A stretch of 60,413 nucleotides of DNA from CAZGRP01 sp964527995 (GTDB lineage Bacteria; Zhuqueibacterota; Zhuqueibacteria; Oceanimicrobiales; CAZGRP01), in contig CAZGRP010000026.1 in assembly GCA_964527995.1 (NCBI GenBank), positions 1-60,413 on the forward strand, given 5' to 3'. Shown in pieces: positions 43,534 through 53,102 of the stretch. Numbering within the stretch: the stretch's first letter is position 1; the number at the start of each line of letters is the position of its first letter. The notes below the pieces were generated by a model. The model had not been told where the DNA came from and made no database searches. It saw only the letters and a program-made list of their open reading frames with translations. Position numbers and translations under genes: made by a program.

Positions 43534-44160
43534 ATGATCGTGCATCGATTTGAAGTGGGCGCCTTCGCCATGAATTGCTACCTGGCCATTTGCGAAGAGA
43601 CCAGGTCGGCGGCCTTGATCGATCCGGGGGACGAAGCGGACCGCATTATTCTGGAGGTGGCCCGCACCGGAGCCAACGTCGAGAAAATCTTAGTGACGCA
43701 CGCCCATCTGGATCATGTGCGCGAGGCCCGGCAGGTGAAAGAACACTACGGCGTGCCTTTGCTGATGCATGAGGCCGATCTTTTCTTGCTCCAAAACCTG
43801 TCCGCGCAGGCCCAGGCTTTCGGCCTCGGGGCAGCGGTGCCGCCCGAGGTCGACGAGTATGTGACTGAGGGGGATCGGGTAACGGTCGGCAAGATTGCCT
43901 TCGAGGTGCTCCATACCCCCGGCCACTCGCCCGGGTCGGTGACCTACGTGACCGCGGGGCACGCATTTGTCGGCGATGTGCTTTTCGCCGGATCGATTGG
44001 GCGCACCGATCTACCAGGCGGATCGTATGAAGAACTCTTACAGACGATACGGATGAAGCTTCTGCCGCTGGGCGATGAGACCGTGATTTATCCGGGACAT
44101 GGCCCGAAGACCACCATCGGGCAGGAGCGCAGGACGAATCCGTTCTTGCTGGCTTCGTAA
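43534..44160 (+). CDS. Metallo-beta-lactamase-fold hydrolase (glyoxalase II-like)
   Basis: The 208-residue protein starts at ATG 43534, 6 nt after GAAAGGA. It has the metal-binding THAHLDHVREA (HxHxDH), GHSPGSVTYV, FVGDVLFAGSIGRTDLPGG and IYPGHGPKTTIGQERRTNPFL, which match the YcbL/GloB-like group of small thioester hydrolases. The C-terminal glutathione-binding domain of true glyoxalase II is missing. The likely chemistry is hydrolysis of a thioester or similar ester; the substrate is unknown. Confidence 0.85.
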   Translation: MIVHRFEVGAFAMNCYLAICEETRSAALIDPGDEADRIILEVARTGANVEKILVTHAHLDHVREARQVKEHYGVPLLMHEADLFLLQNLSAQAQAFGLGAAVPPEVDEYVTEGDRVTVGKIAFEVLHTPGHSPGSVTYVTAGHAFVGDVLFAGSIGRTDLPGGSYEELLQTIRMKLLPLGDETVIYPGHGPKTTIGQERRTNPFLLAS

Positions 44161-44175
44161 CTCAGGAGGAATACA

Positions 44176-44841
44176 GTGGCACTGATCACTTTGGAAGACA
44201 TCAAGAAAGACCCGTGGGTGCAGACCTATATCCAACGTGCCGACGAGTACCTGGAAGCGATTGGATACACCGAGCATGGCAAGCGCCACTGCGGTCTGGT
44301 GGCCAATATCGCCTACAACATCCTCACACGTCTGGGATTGCCGGAGCGGGAGGCCGAACTCTCGGCCATCGCTGGCTATCTGCACGACATCGGCAACGCC
44401 TACAATCGCCGCAACCACCCGTTCACCGGCGCCGTCCTTGCCCATACACTGCTGCGGGAGATGGGCATGCCGCCCGAGGAGGTGACCCAGGTGTGTGCGG
44501 CCATCGGCAGTCACGACGAAGACGGTGGCGAGCCGGTAAGCCGCATCGCCGCTGGACTGATTCTGGCGGACAAGTCGGATGTGCATCGCTCGCGTGTGCG
44601 AAATCCGGACATGATCAAATTCGATATCCATGACCGCGTCAACTACGCCGTGGAGAATTCCTTTCTGCGCGTCGACCCCGAGAGGAGGACGATCGCCCTG
44701 GAACTGACCATCGACACGAACATCTCCTCAGTGGTCGAGTACTTCGAGATTTTCCTGTCTCGAATGATCCTCTGCCGGCGGGCCGCCAGCTTTCTGAAGT
44801 GCGAGTTCAACCTGGTGATGAATGACACCCGCCTGCTGTAG
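44176..44841 (+). CDS. HD-domain hydrolase
   Basis: The 221-residue protein starts at GTG 44176 behind CAGGAGGA. It has an HD superfamily core: H in TEHGKRHCGLVANIAYNILT, the HD pair in GYLHDIGNAYNRRNHP, further His/Asp in IGSHDEDGGEP, and a later Asp in ILADKSDVHRSRVRNPD. These are the expected metal ligands of a phosphohydrolase. The C-terminal ~65 residues (from FDIHDRVNYAVENSFLRVD) are a separate beta-rich part found in close relatives. Substrate not predictable; it lies 15 nt after the metallo-beta-lactamase gene. Confidence 0.8.
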   Translation: MALITLEDIKKDPWVQTYIQRADEYLEAIGYTEHGKRHCGLVANIAYNILTRLGLPEREAELSAIAGYLHDIGNAYNRRNHPFTGAVLAHTLLREMGMPPEEVTQVCAAIGSHDEDGGEPVSRIAAGLILADKSDVHRSRVRNPDMIKFDIHDRVNYAVENSFLRVDPERRTIALELTIDTNISSVVEYFEIFLSRMILCRRAASFLKCEFNLVMNDTRLL

Positions 44842-44851
44842 GAAAAATGGC

Positions 44852-44880
44852 TTGCTTGCGGCTCAAAATCTACGTAAATT
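44852..44880 (+). promoter_or_regulatory. Promoter of rng
   Basis: TTGCTT (44852-44857), a 17-nt spacer and TAAATT (44875-44880). AAAATCT (44865-44871) sits 3 nt before the -10. Transcription would start near 44887, leaving a leader of ~177 nt before rng, unusual in this otherwise short-leader region. Confidence 0.7.
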
Positions 44881-44890
44881 AAAGGTGATG

Positions 44891-45063
44891 GATCCGCGGC
44901 CTTCTGCTGCGGATTTCTGTTGATGGTCGGGACAAGGGATCTCTATGTATCCCTTTTTGTTTGCATAAATGTTCCTTGAAATGACTGTCAGGGGAGCGTC
45001 GCGACTTGCGCTTATCAGAATTGAAACAGGATTGAAAACCATCACAAGGAAGGCGTAAGAACA
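44891..45063 (+). promoter_or_regulatory. Structured 5' leader of rng
   Basis: The leader contains ATCCGC (44892-44897) pairing with GCGGAT (44909-44914) and the terminator-like hairpin at 44934-44958. Its second half is A-rich (TTGAAATG, AATTGAAACAGGATTGAAAA), with the ribosome-binding site AAGGAAGG near 45048. RNase E in E. coli controls its own mRNA through 5'-leader hairpins; a similar feedback by this enzyme on its leader is an inference from the layout only. Confidence 0.45.
44934..44958 (+). terminator. Terminator-like hairpin in the rng leader
   Basis: AAGGGAT (44934-44940) and ATCCCTT (44949-44955) form a perfect 7-bp stem with an 8-nt loop, followed by TTTG. Its position ~50 nt after the predicted rng start makes it either an attenuator for rng or a terminator for read-through from the HD gene. 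Confidence 0.6.
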
Positions 45064-46608
45064 TTGGCAAGGAGAAGGAGACCTCGTAAGGAAATCATCA
45101 TCAACTCGACGGTTTCAGAAACGCGGACGGCAATCCTCGAAGATGGTAAACTGGTTGAGCTCTTTGTGGAGCAGCCGGAGAAGGAGCGGCAAGTCGGCGA
45201 CATTTATCTGGGAAAGGTGGTCAATGTAGTCAGAGGGATGCGCGCGGCCTTCGTGGATATCGGACAGAAGCAGGACGCCTTCCTGCACTTTTCCGATATC
45301 GGAGAACGGCTCTACGATGCGGTCGATTTTCTCGACATCGATTCTCGAACCGACGGTGAACCGGGGCAGTCCAGAAGACCCTCTTCCATCCCCAAAGAGG
45401 GACAGGAGATCCTGGTTCAAATCATCAAAGAGCCGATCAGTAGCAAAGGCTCGAGGATCACTAGCGAACTGTCCATCCCTGGGCGCTTTCTGGTGCTCGT
45501 CCCCAACCACGACATCATTGGGGTTTCGCGCAAGATCTACAGCATCAAGGAGCGCCGGCGGTTGAAGAAAATCGCCCGCGATCTGCGCCCCAAGGGATTC
45601 GGCATCATTCTTCGCACGGTCGCCGAGGGGAAGACCGAACAGGAAATCAAGGCCGATCTAGACAGCCTCCTCGACACCTGGCGTGGCATCGAGAAACGAC
45701 TCCGCAAGAGCAAGCCGCCGACTTTGATCTACAAAGACCTGGGGATGGCATCGAGTGTCATCCGCGATCTCTTCACCCCGGATATCCAACGTGTCGTCGT
45801 CGACTCACGCAAGCTCTACAAAAAGATCGGCTCGTACCTCAAAGAGGTGGCGCCCAACCTGCTGGACAAGGTTGAGTACTACGGTGATTCTCTGCCGATT
45901 TTCGACAAGTTCGGCATCGAGACGGAGATTGAAAAGAGCCTGGCCCGCAAGGTTTGGACCAAGAGCGGCGGCTACATCATCTTCGACTACACCGAAGCGC
46001 TGGTGGCCATCGATGTCAACAGCGGCAAGTTTATGGGCCGGCGAGGTCACGATGAGAACGCCCTGCGCATCAATCTGGAAGCGGGCCAGGAGATCGCCCG
46101 GCAGTTGCGCCTGCGCGATATCGGCGGGATCATCGTCATCGACTTCATCGACATGACCAACGAGCGCTACCGCAGGACTCTGTACGAGGAGTTCAAGCGC
46201 GAGCTCAGAAAGGACCGCGCCCAGGTGAACGTCGCTCCGATCAGCGAGTTTGGCATGATCGAAATGACCCGCGAGCGCATCCGGCCGAGCCTGCTGTTCA
46301 CTTACAGCGAGCCCTGCCCGACCTGCTCCGGCACCGGGCGCATCACCTCCAAGGCAACCGTCCTCACGCAGATCGAACGATGGGTGAGTCGCTTCAAGGC
46401 TCGCTCCAAAGAGCGTAGCCTGCGCCTGGTGGTGAACCCGGAGATCGCCAAGAGCCTGACCGGCGGGGTACGTAGCCGTCTGCGCCAGTTGATGTGGAAA
46501 CACTGGATCAAGATCGACCTCGAGGTTGATGAAGAGTTGCCCGTCGATGAGTTTCGGTTCTTCACCAAGAAGGAAAACCGGGACGTCACGGCGGAATTTA
46601 GCTCTTGA
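45064..46608 (+). CDS. rng: Ribonuclease E/G family endoribonuclease
   Basis: This enzyme cuts single-stranded RNA and matures rRNA or starts mRNA decay. The 514-residue product starts at TTG 45064 behind AAGGAAGG. It has an N-terminal S1 domain (residues ~37-125, YLGKVVNVVRGMRAAFVDIG), the RNase H-like and DNase I-like parts with catalytic Asp in VAIDVNSGKFMGRRG and VIDFIDM, and the zinc-link CPTCSGTG (C418/C421) that joins subunits. It lacks the long disordered C-terminal half of RNase E, so RNase G-like by length. It sits just before rplU-rpmA, a classic neighbourhood. Confidence 0.96.
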   Translation: MARRRRPRKEIIINSTVSETRTAILEDGKLVELFVEQPEKERQVGDIYLGKVVNVVRGMRAAFVDIGQKQDAFLHFSDIGERLYDAVDFLDIDSRTDGEPGQSRRPSSIPKEGQEILVQIIKEPISSKGSRITSELSIPGRFLVLVPNHDIIGVSRKIYSIKERRRLKKIARDLRPKGFGIILRTVAEGKTEQEIKADLDSLLDTWRGIEKRLRKSKPPTLIYKDLGMASSVIRDLFTPDIQRVVVDSRKLYKKIGSYLKEVAPNLLDKVEYYGDSLPIFDKFGIETEIEKSLARKVWTKSGGYIIFDYTEALVAIDVNSGKFMGRRGHDENALRINLEAGQEIARQLRLRDIGGIIVIDFIDMTNERYRRTLYEEFKRELRKDRAQVNVAPISEFGMIEMTRERIRPSLLFTYSEPCPTCSGTGRITSKATVLTQIERWVSRFKARSKERSLRLVVNPEIAKSLTGGVRSRLRQLMWKHWIKIDLEVDEELPVDEFRFFTKKENRDVTAEFSS

Positions 46609-46633
46609 TTTAAGAGCTGAAAATCTGTAAATT
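46605..46633 (+). promoter_or_regulatory. Promoter of rplU-rpmA
   Basis: TTGATT (46605-46610, overlapping the end of rng), a 17-nt spacer and TAAATT (46628-46633). The extended -10 reads TAAATTTG, which also fits the Bacteroidetes-type TAnnTTTG pattern. AAAATCT (46620-46626) precedes the -10. The start would lie near 46640, giving a ~105-nt leader. Confidence 0.7.
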
Positions 46634-46653
46634 TGCGGTTGAATTTTTTGCGA

Positions 46654-46708
46654 CCGTGCAAGTGCACGGCTCGACGGGGAGTCTGTCTCTGCACGAGCCA
46701 CAGCACGG
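46654..46708 (+). promoter_or_regulatory. rplU leader with competing hairpins
   Basis: CCGTGCA (46654-46660) pairs with TGCACGG (46663-46669) in a tight hairpin. Parts of the same strand could instead pair with TGCACG (46690-46695) or GCACGG (46703-46708). GGCTCG (46668-46673) pairs with CGAGCC (46694-46699). The pairings are mutually exclusive, as in a switch. Leaders in front of rplU are autoregulated by L21 in some Firmicutes; no primary-sequence match to that leader is claimed. Confidence 0.45.
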
Positions 46709-46745
46709 CAACTGGATCTGACATAGCGCTCAAGGAGTTCGCTTC

Positions 46746-47111
46746 ATGTATGCGATTGTCGCGGTCAGTGGAATGCAATTCCGCGTCGAAGAGGGGCAAG
46801 AGCTGGAGGTGCCCAAGCTCGCAGTCGAGCCGGGTCAAAAGGTGGAGTTCGATCAGGTGCTGCTGGTGTCGCAGCCCGGAAAGGTGCGGGTTGGTCAACC
46901 CACGGTAGCCGGTGCCAAGGTAAGCGCCACCGTGGTCGAACATGGTCGCAGCCCAAAGGTCGTGGTGTTCAAGAAAAAACGGCGCAAAGGCTACCGGGTC
47001 AAGCGGGGCCACCGGCAGGACTTCACCCGCATCCGTGTCGAGGGAATCAAGGTGTCGAGCCGCTCGACCAAGAAAAAAGTCGAGCCGAAAGAGACCAGCA
47101 CCGCATCTTGA
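46746..47111 (+). CDS. rplU: 50S ribosomal protein L21
   Basis: L21 is a 50S protein that binds domain II of 23S rRNA and needs L20 to assemble. The 121-residue protein has MYAIVAVSGMQFRVEEGQEL, FDQVLLVSQPGKVRVGQPTV, and KKKRRKGYRVKRGHRQDFTR, followed by a Lys/Glu/Ser-rich tail of ~18 residues. AAGGAG precedes the ATG. The Firmicutes ysxB/prp protease gene is absent between rplU and rpmA. Confidence 0.97.
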   Translation: MYAIVAVSGMQFRVEEGQELEVPKLAVEPGQKVEFDQVLLVSQPGKVRVGQPTVAGAKVSATVVEHGRSPKVVVFKKKRRKGYRVKRGHRQDFTRIRVEGIKVSSRSTKKKVEPKETSTAS

Positions 47112-47223
47112 GACAGGGAAGACCCTTCGCGGCACTTCTCTGTTGCAGCCCTGAAGCGGTCTGAGCCGAGAGCCGGCAAAGGGGTGAGTCGACAACGTCC
47201 GATCGAGTGAGGAGAATGGTTTC

Positions 47224-47481
47224 ATGGCGCACAAAAAAGGTGTAGGAAGCTCGAAAAACGGCCGGGATAGCAATCCCCAGTTTCTTGGGGTGAAACGCTA
47301 CGACGGCCAGTTCGTCCGCGCCGGCAGCATCATCGTTCGCCAGCGCGGCACTCACATCCATCCCGGCTTCAACGTCGGGATTGGGCGTGACGACACGCTT
47401 TTCGCTCTCGCCGACGGCGTGGTCAAGTTCGAGCGAAAGGGGCGCAGCAAACGAGTCGTCAACGTGATCGCAGAGTCGTGA
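47224..47481 (+). CDS. rpmA: 50S ribosomal protein L27
   Basis: L27 extends its N-terminus toward the peptidyl-transferase centre. The 85-residue product starts directly with MAHKKGVGSSKNGRDSNPQF, without the cleaved extension found in Firmicutes, in line with the lack of a prp gene. RQRGTHIHPGFNVGIGRDDT is the conserved core. The 112-nt gap after rplU holds no clear element. Confidence 0.98.
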   Translation: MAHKKGVGSSKNGRDSNPQFLGVKRYDGQFVRAGSIIVRQRGTHIHPGFNVGIGRDDTLFALADGVVKFERKGRSKRVVNVIAES

Positions 47482-47483
47482 AA

Positions 47484-47520
47484 AGAAGGCCGAGGGCTTG
47501 TCCCTTGGCCTTTCTCATTT
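47484..47520 (+). terminator. Terminator after rpmA
   Basis: GAAGGCCGAGGG (47485-47496) pairs over ~11-12 bp (one G-T) with CCCTTGGCCTTTC (47502-47514) around a 5-nt loop, immediately after the rpmA stop. The U-tract (TTTCTCATTTTC) is broken. It overlaps the approach to mdh, whose ribosome-binding site starts 6 nt later; some read-through into mdh is probable, as no separate promoter is seen. Confidence 0.8.
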
Positions 47521-47538
47521 TCAAGAAAGGAGATGAGC

Positions 47539-48462
47539 ATGAAAATCAGCGTGATCGGTTCCGGACACGTCGGCGCGACCACCGCCATGCGCATCGCCCA
47601 GCGCGAGTTGGCCAATGAGGTCGTCATGGTGGACATCGTCGACGGCCTGCCTCAAGGGTTGGGCCTGGATTTGTGGGAATCGGCGCCGGTGGAAGGCTTC
47701 GACGTGAAGGTTGTGGGGGCCAACGACTACGATGCCACACGTGACTCCAGCATCGTCGTCATCACTGCCGGACTCGCCCGTAAGCCCGGCATGAGCCGCG
47801 ACGACCTGTTGATGAAGAATTCCGGCATCGTCAAAGAAGTCGTCCAGAGGTGCGTCGAGGTCTCGCCCCGCGCCAAGATCGTCATGGTCACCAATCCTCT
47901 CGATGTGATGACCTATGTCGCCCTCAAAGTGAGCGGCTTTGAGCCGAACCGCGTGGTCGGTATGGCGGGCGTGCTCGACACGGCCCGCTATCGCACCTTC
48001 ATCGCCATGGAGTTGGACGTGTCGGTCAAAGACATCCAGGCGATGGTGCTGGGCGGTCATGGCGACGACATGGTGCCGCTGCCACGTTACACCACCATCT
48101 CTGGGATTCCTTTGACGCAGTTCCTGCCCCAGAGCAAGATCGATGCGATCGTCGAGCGCACGCGTAAGGGGGGTGCCGAGATCGTCGGCTATCTGAAGAC
48201 CGGGAGCGCCTACTACGCGCCGTCGGCTGCGGTGACGCAGATGGTCGAAGCCATGGTGCGCGACTCGAAGCGCATCCTGCCGTGCTCGTCATGGCTCACC
48301 GGCCAGTATGGGTTGAACGAGGTGTTCGTAGGCGTCCCGGCGAAGTTGGGCAAGAACGGGGTCGAAAAGATCATCGAGCTCGACCTGACCGACGAGGAGC
48401 GCCAGGCGCTGCATGCCTCGGCCAACCACGTGAAGGCGAACATGGAGAAGCTGTCGCTGTAG
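47539..48462 (+). CDS. mdh: Malate dehydrogenase (LDH-like type)
   Basis: Mdh oxidises malate to oxaloacetate with NAD+ in the TCA cycle. I start at ATG 47539, 6 nt after AAAGGAG; ATG 47533 abuts that site. The 307-residue protein has the Rossmann GSGHVGAT near residue 7-14, the substrate-loop ITAGLARKPGMSRDDLL with Arg residues that favour malate, TNPLDVMTYVALKVSG, and the catalytic His in LGGHGDDMVPLPRY. It belongs to the LDH-like MDH group of many non-Proteobacteria. Confidence 0.97.
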   Translation: MKISVIGSGHVGATTAMRIAQRELANEVVMVDIVDGLPQGLGLDLWESAPVEGFDVKVVGANDYDATRDSSIVVITAGLARKPGMSRDDLLMKNSGIVKEVVQRCVEVSPRAKIVMVTNPLDVMTYVALKVSGFEPNRVVGMAGVLDTARYRTFIAMELDVSVKDIQAMVLGGHGDDMVPLPRYTTISGIPLTQFLPQSKIDAIVERTRKGGAEIVGYLKTGSAYYAPSAAVTQMVEAMVRDSKRILPCSSWLTGQYGLNEVFVGVPAKLGKNGVEKIIELDLTDEERQALHASANHVKANMEKLSL

Positions 48463-48486
48463 TGGCCAGGCAAAGCGGGTCAGAAG

Positions 48487-48508
48487 AGGCGGCTGCGGCC
48501 GCCTTTTT
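48487..48508 (+). terminator. Strong terminator after mdh
   Basis: AGGCGGC (48487-48493) pairs perfectly with GCCGCCT (48498-48504) around the tetraloop TGCG, followed by TTTTG. It ends the mdh transcript 24 nt after the stop codon, 28 nt before the gatC promoter. Confidence 0.93.
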
Positions 48509-48536
48509 GCTGTCGGCGCGGGCCGGGGGATTCGCC

Positions 48537-48565
48537 TTGACAAGAATTGGGCAGTGTCTTATATT
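48537..48565 (+). promoter_or_regulatory. Promoter of the gatC-kdsB-pyrG-kdsA-kdsD-lpxL-lptCA unit
   Basis: TTGACA (48537-48542) is a perfect -35, followed by a 17-nt spacer and TATATT (48560-48565). It is the best promoter in the window. Transcription should start near 48572, 23 nt before the gatC ATG. With tight gene overlaps downstream, it probably drives genes as far as lptA. Confidence 0.88.
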
Positions 48566-48594
48566 GCCACTGGTTTTTTGGTAGAGAGCGAACG

Positions 48595-48882
48595 ATGCCG
48601 ATTACAATCGAGGACGTCGAAAAAGTCGCTGCTCTCGCCAAGCTGGAGTTCAGCGAGGCGGAAAAAGCAAAGATCGCCGAGCAGCTCGACCAGATCGTCG
48701 GTTACGTGGAGAAGTTACAGGAACTGGATACAGAGGACGTCCCGCCCACAACCCACGTGATCGATCTTGTCAATGTGCTGCGAGACGACAGGGTGGAGCC
48801 GTGGCTCACCCAGGAAGAAGCACTACGGAACGCACCGGCCCACAAACACGGCTACTTCAGCGTTCCAAAAGTGATCGGATGA
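48595..48882 (+). CDS. gatC: Asp/Glu-tRNA amidotransferase subunit C
   Basis: GatC stabilises GatAB, which amidates Glu-tRNA(Gln) or Asp-tRNA(Asn). The 95-residue protein starts at ATG 48595 and has VEKVAALAKLEFSEAEKAKI and GYVEKLQELDTEDVPPTTHV, then the conserved LRDDRVEPWLTQEEALRNAP and GYFSVPKVIG. It is alone: gatA and gatB, often adjacent, are not in the window. Its stop overlaps kdsB by 4 nt. Upstream in-frame TTG/GTG codons are rejected because they precede the predicted transcription start. Confidence 0.96.
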   Translation: MPITIEDVEKVAALAKLEFSEAEKAKIAEQLDQIVGYVEKLQELDTEDVPPTTHVIDLVNVLRDDRVEPWLTQEEALRNAPAHKHGYFSVPKVIG

Positions 48883-49622
48883 CCACCCTCGGTGTGATCC
48901 CGGCTCGATACGCGTCGAGCCGCTTTCCCGGCAAGGCACTGGCCTTGATCGCCGGCAAGCCGATGATTCAGTGGGTGTACGAGGGCGCTTCCAAGGCGTG
49001 TTCGCTCGATGACCTGATCGTCGCGACCGATGACGAGCGCATCTGCCGGGCCGTCCGTCGGTTTGGCGGGACCGCAGTGATCACTTCCGACCGACATCCC
49101 TCCGGAACCGACCGTGTCGCCGAAGCGGCGAAGGAAACCAGCGCAGAGCTTGTCGTGAACATTCAGGGGGATGAGCCGCTGATCAGCGGGGCTGTCGTGG
49201 ACGAGGCGGTTCGACTGCTCATCGAGGCCCCGGCCTTTGACGTTGCCACTCTGGTCTCGCCAATCACGGACGCCGAAGATCTGGTCAACCCGGCCGTAGC
49301 CAAGGTGGTCGTCAGCCGAGACAGCCGCGCTCTCTATTTTTCGCGGTCGCCGATCCCGCACGCGCGCGGGCTGGAGCCGTCGCAATGGCTGCGGCACCAT
49401 CCGTATTGGAAGCACGTCGGGCTGTATGTTTTTCGGCGCGATTTTCTGCTGGAGTTCGTGACCTGGCCGGTTTCGGCACTGGAACGAGTGGAAAGATTGG
49501 AACAGCTGCGGATCTTGGAAAATGGACACAGCATCAAAGTGGGGTATACCGACTTCGTGTCGAGGCCGGTGGACACGCCTGAGGACCTGGAAAGAATTCG
49601 GGAATTGGTTCCCCGGAGGTAA
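48879..49622 (+). CDS. kdsB: 3-deoxy-manno-octulosonate cytidylyltransferase (CMP-KDO synthetase)
   Basis: KdsB activates KDO with CTP for lipid A core assembly. I start at ATG 48879 (MTTLGVIPARYASSRFPGKA), overlapping gatC by ATGA, giving 247 residues. It has the nucleotide-binding GVIPARYASSRFPGKAL, ATDDERI, NIQGDEPLI, and the KDO-binding SRSPIPHAR plus HVGLYVFRRDFLLEFV. It stands 2 nt before pyrG, which makes its CTP substrate. Confidence 0.97.
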   Translation: MTTLGVIPARYASSRFPGKALALIAGKPMIQWVYEGASKACSLDDLIVATDDERICRAVRRFGGTAVITSDRHPSGTDRVAEAAKETSAELVVNIQGDEPLISGAVVDEAVRLLIEAPAFDVATLVSPITDAEDLVNPAVAKVVVSRDSRALYFSRSPIPHARGLEPSQWLRHHPYWKHVGLYVFRRDFLLEFVTWPVSALERVERLEQLRILENGHSIKVGYTDFVSRPVDTPEDLERIRELVPRR

Positions 49623-49624
49623 AT

Positions 49625-51249
<1,625 letters not shown>

Positions 51250-51253
<4 letters not shown>

Positions 51254-52104
51254 CGGACCTGCCAGCCGATGCCACCCGGCGAGTCGAAGTCGGCGGGGTG
51301 AAAATCGGTGCAGGCGAACCACTGGCGCTGATTGCCGGGCCTTGCGTGATTGAGGCCGAGGACCTGATGTTGCGTACCGCCGAACAACTCAGCCGCCTGG
51401 CGCAGCGCCTCGAAATCGGCCTGATCTTCAAATCCTCCTATCTCAAGGACAACCGCTCCTCCAGCCGATCCTACCAGGGCCCCGGCCTGGAGAAGGGCCT
51501 GCGATTGCTGGAGAGAATCAAGCGGGACTTCGACCTTCCGGTTCTCTCCGATGTTCATACTCCTCAAGAGGCCGCTGCCGCGGCGGAGGTCCTCGACATT
51601 CTTCAGATTCCGGCCTATCTCTCGATGCAGACGAGTCTTGCGCTGGCCGTGGCCAGGACCGGACGCGCCGTCAATGTGAAAAAGGGACAGTTTCTTGCCG
51701 CTGAGGACATGAGGTACGTCATCGACAAGATCGAGGGAGCCGGGAACCGGCAGATTCTTCTCACTGAGCGTGGCTCGTGTTTTGGTTACCACAATCTGGT
51801 CGTAGATTTCCGCTCGCTGCCGACGATGCGAGGCCTCGGCTATCCCGTGGTTTTCGATCCGACCCATGCGGTGCGTGTCTACGGAGTACCGTCGAGCGAT
51901 CCGGCCGGCGGCCGACGGGAATTCGTGCCGGCGCTGACGCGAGCCGCTGTTTCCGTGGGCTGCGACGCTTTATTCATCGAAACACATCCGTGCCCTTCCG
52001 AGGCCCTCTGCGATTCCGCCAGTCAATGGCCTCTCGAAAAGCTGGAGCCGCTGCTGCGCCAGGCGATCGAGCTGGACCAGCTTATTCGGAGTCGGGAGCC
52101 ATGA
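51250..52104 (+). CDS. kdsA: 3-deoxy-8-phosphooctulonate synthase
   Basis: KdsA condenses arabinose 5-phosphate with phosphoenolpyruvate to KDO-8-phosphate. The 284-residue TIM-barrel enzyme has IAGPCVIEAEDLMLRTAEQL, FKSSYLKDNRSSSRSYQGPG, the LSDVHTPQEAAAAAEVLDIL segment and RGLGYPVVFDPTHAVRVYG. The Cys in IAGPCVIE at the metal site suggests a metal-dependent (class II) form, but the downstream CDGP-type residue pattern should be checked. ATGA overlaps on both sides couple it to pyrG and kdsD. Confidence 0.97.
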
Positions 52105-53102
52105 TCGCGCGCACCACCGGCAACGCGACGGACCCAGACGGCAGCCGCATCGCAGGGAGGGGTCGCGAGGTGATCCGCATTGAGGCGGCGGCAGTGGCGG
52201 CGCTGGAGGGCCGCATCGACGATCGCTTCGAGCGCGCCGTCGAGCTGATTTTCGAGGCCAGCGGCCGGGTGATTGTCACCGGCATCGGCAAGTCGGGAAT
52301 CGTCGCCAAGAAGATTGCTGCAACGCTGACCAGCACCGGCACAGCGGCGCTGTTTCTCCATCCGGCTGAGGGGACGCACGGCGACCTTGGCATGGTGCGG
52401 AAGGATGATGTGGTTGTGTGCGTCTCAAAGAGTGGCCGCACCGAGGAGCTTTATCAGTTGATCCCGATGTTCAAGAGGATCGGGGTCCCCGTCATCGCCC
52501 TGACCGGGAACCCTGACTCCGAGCTGGCTCTGCGCAGCGACGTGGTGTTGGATGTCCACGTCGAAAAAGAAGCCTGTCCCTTCGACCTGGTGCCCACGGC
52601 CAGCACGACGGCTGCTCTGGCCATGGGAGACGCTTTGGCCATGGCCTTGCTCGAAAAGCGCAATTTCGATGTCGACGACTACGCCCTTCTGCATCCTGGG
52701 GGAAGTCTTGGCCGACGACTTTGGCTGCGAATCGATGATGTGATGTTCACTGGGGACCGCCTCGCCCTCGTGCGGCCGGAAACGCCGCTGCCGCAGGTAA
52801 TCCATGAGATCACCTCGAAGCGTTTCGGGGCGACCTGCGTTGTCGAGGGCGACCGCCTGCGCGGCATCATCACCGACGGTGACCTGCGACGGCTTCTGGA
52901 GCGGACCGGCCGGATCGATGGGCTCCGGGCCAGGGACGTGATGACGCGACACCCTAAGACCGTACCCGCCGGAGTGCTGGCCGTCGAGGCGTTACGCCTG
53001 ATGGAAGAACACAACATCATGCAGATCATCGTCGTGGACGAAGAGCACCGGCCTGTGGGCATGATCCATCTCCACGATCTGCTGAAGACGGGAATCGCAT
53101 GA
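52101..53102 (+). CDS. kdsD: Arabinose-5-phosphate isomerase
   Basis: KdsD converts ribulose 5-phosphate to arabinose 5-phosphate for KdsA. The 333-residue protein has an N-terminal ~25-residue extension, an SIS sugar-isomerase domain (VTGIGKSGIVAKKIAATLTS, then HPAEGTHGDLGMV and SKSGRTEELYQLIPMFKRIG) and two CBS domains in the C-terminal half (residues ~213-333). It lies directly after kdsA with ATGA overlap. The expected kdsC phosphatase gene is not next to it. Confidence 0.97.
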   Translation: MIARTTGNATDPDGSRIAGRGREVIRIEAAAVAALEGRIDDRFERAVELIFEASGRVIVTGIGKSGIVAKKIAATLTSTGTAALFLHPAEGTHGDLGMVRKDDVVVCVSKSGRTEELYQLIPMFKRIGVPVIALTGNPDSELALRSDVVLDVHVEKEACPFDLVPTASTTAALAMGDALAMALLEKRNFDVDDYALLHPGGSLGRRLWLRIDDVMFTGDRLALVRPETPLPQVIHEITSKRFGATCVVEGDRLRGIITDGDLRRLLERTGRIDGLRARDVMTRHPKTVPAGVLAVEALRLMEEHNIMQIIVVDEEHRPVGMIHLHDLLKTGIA

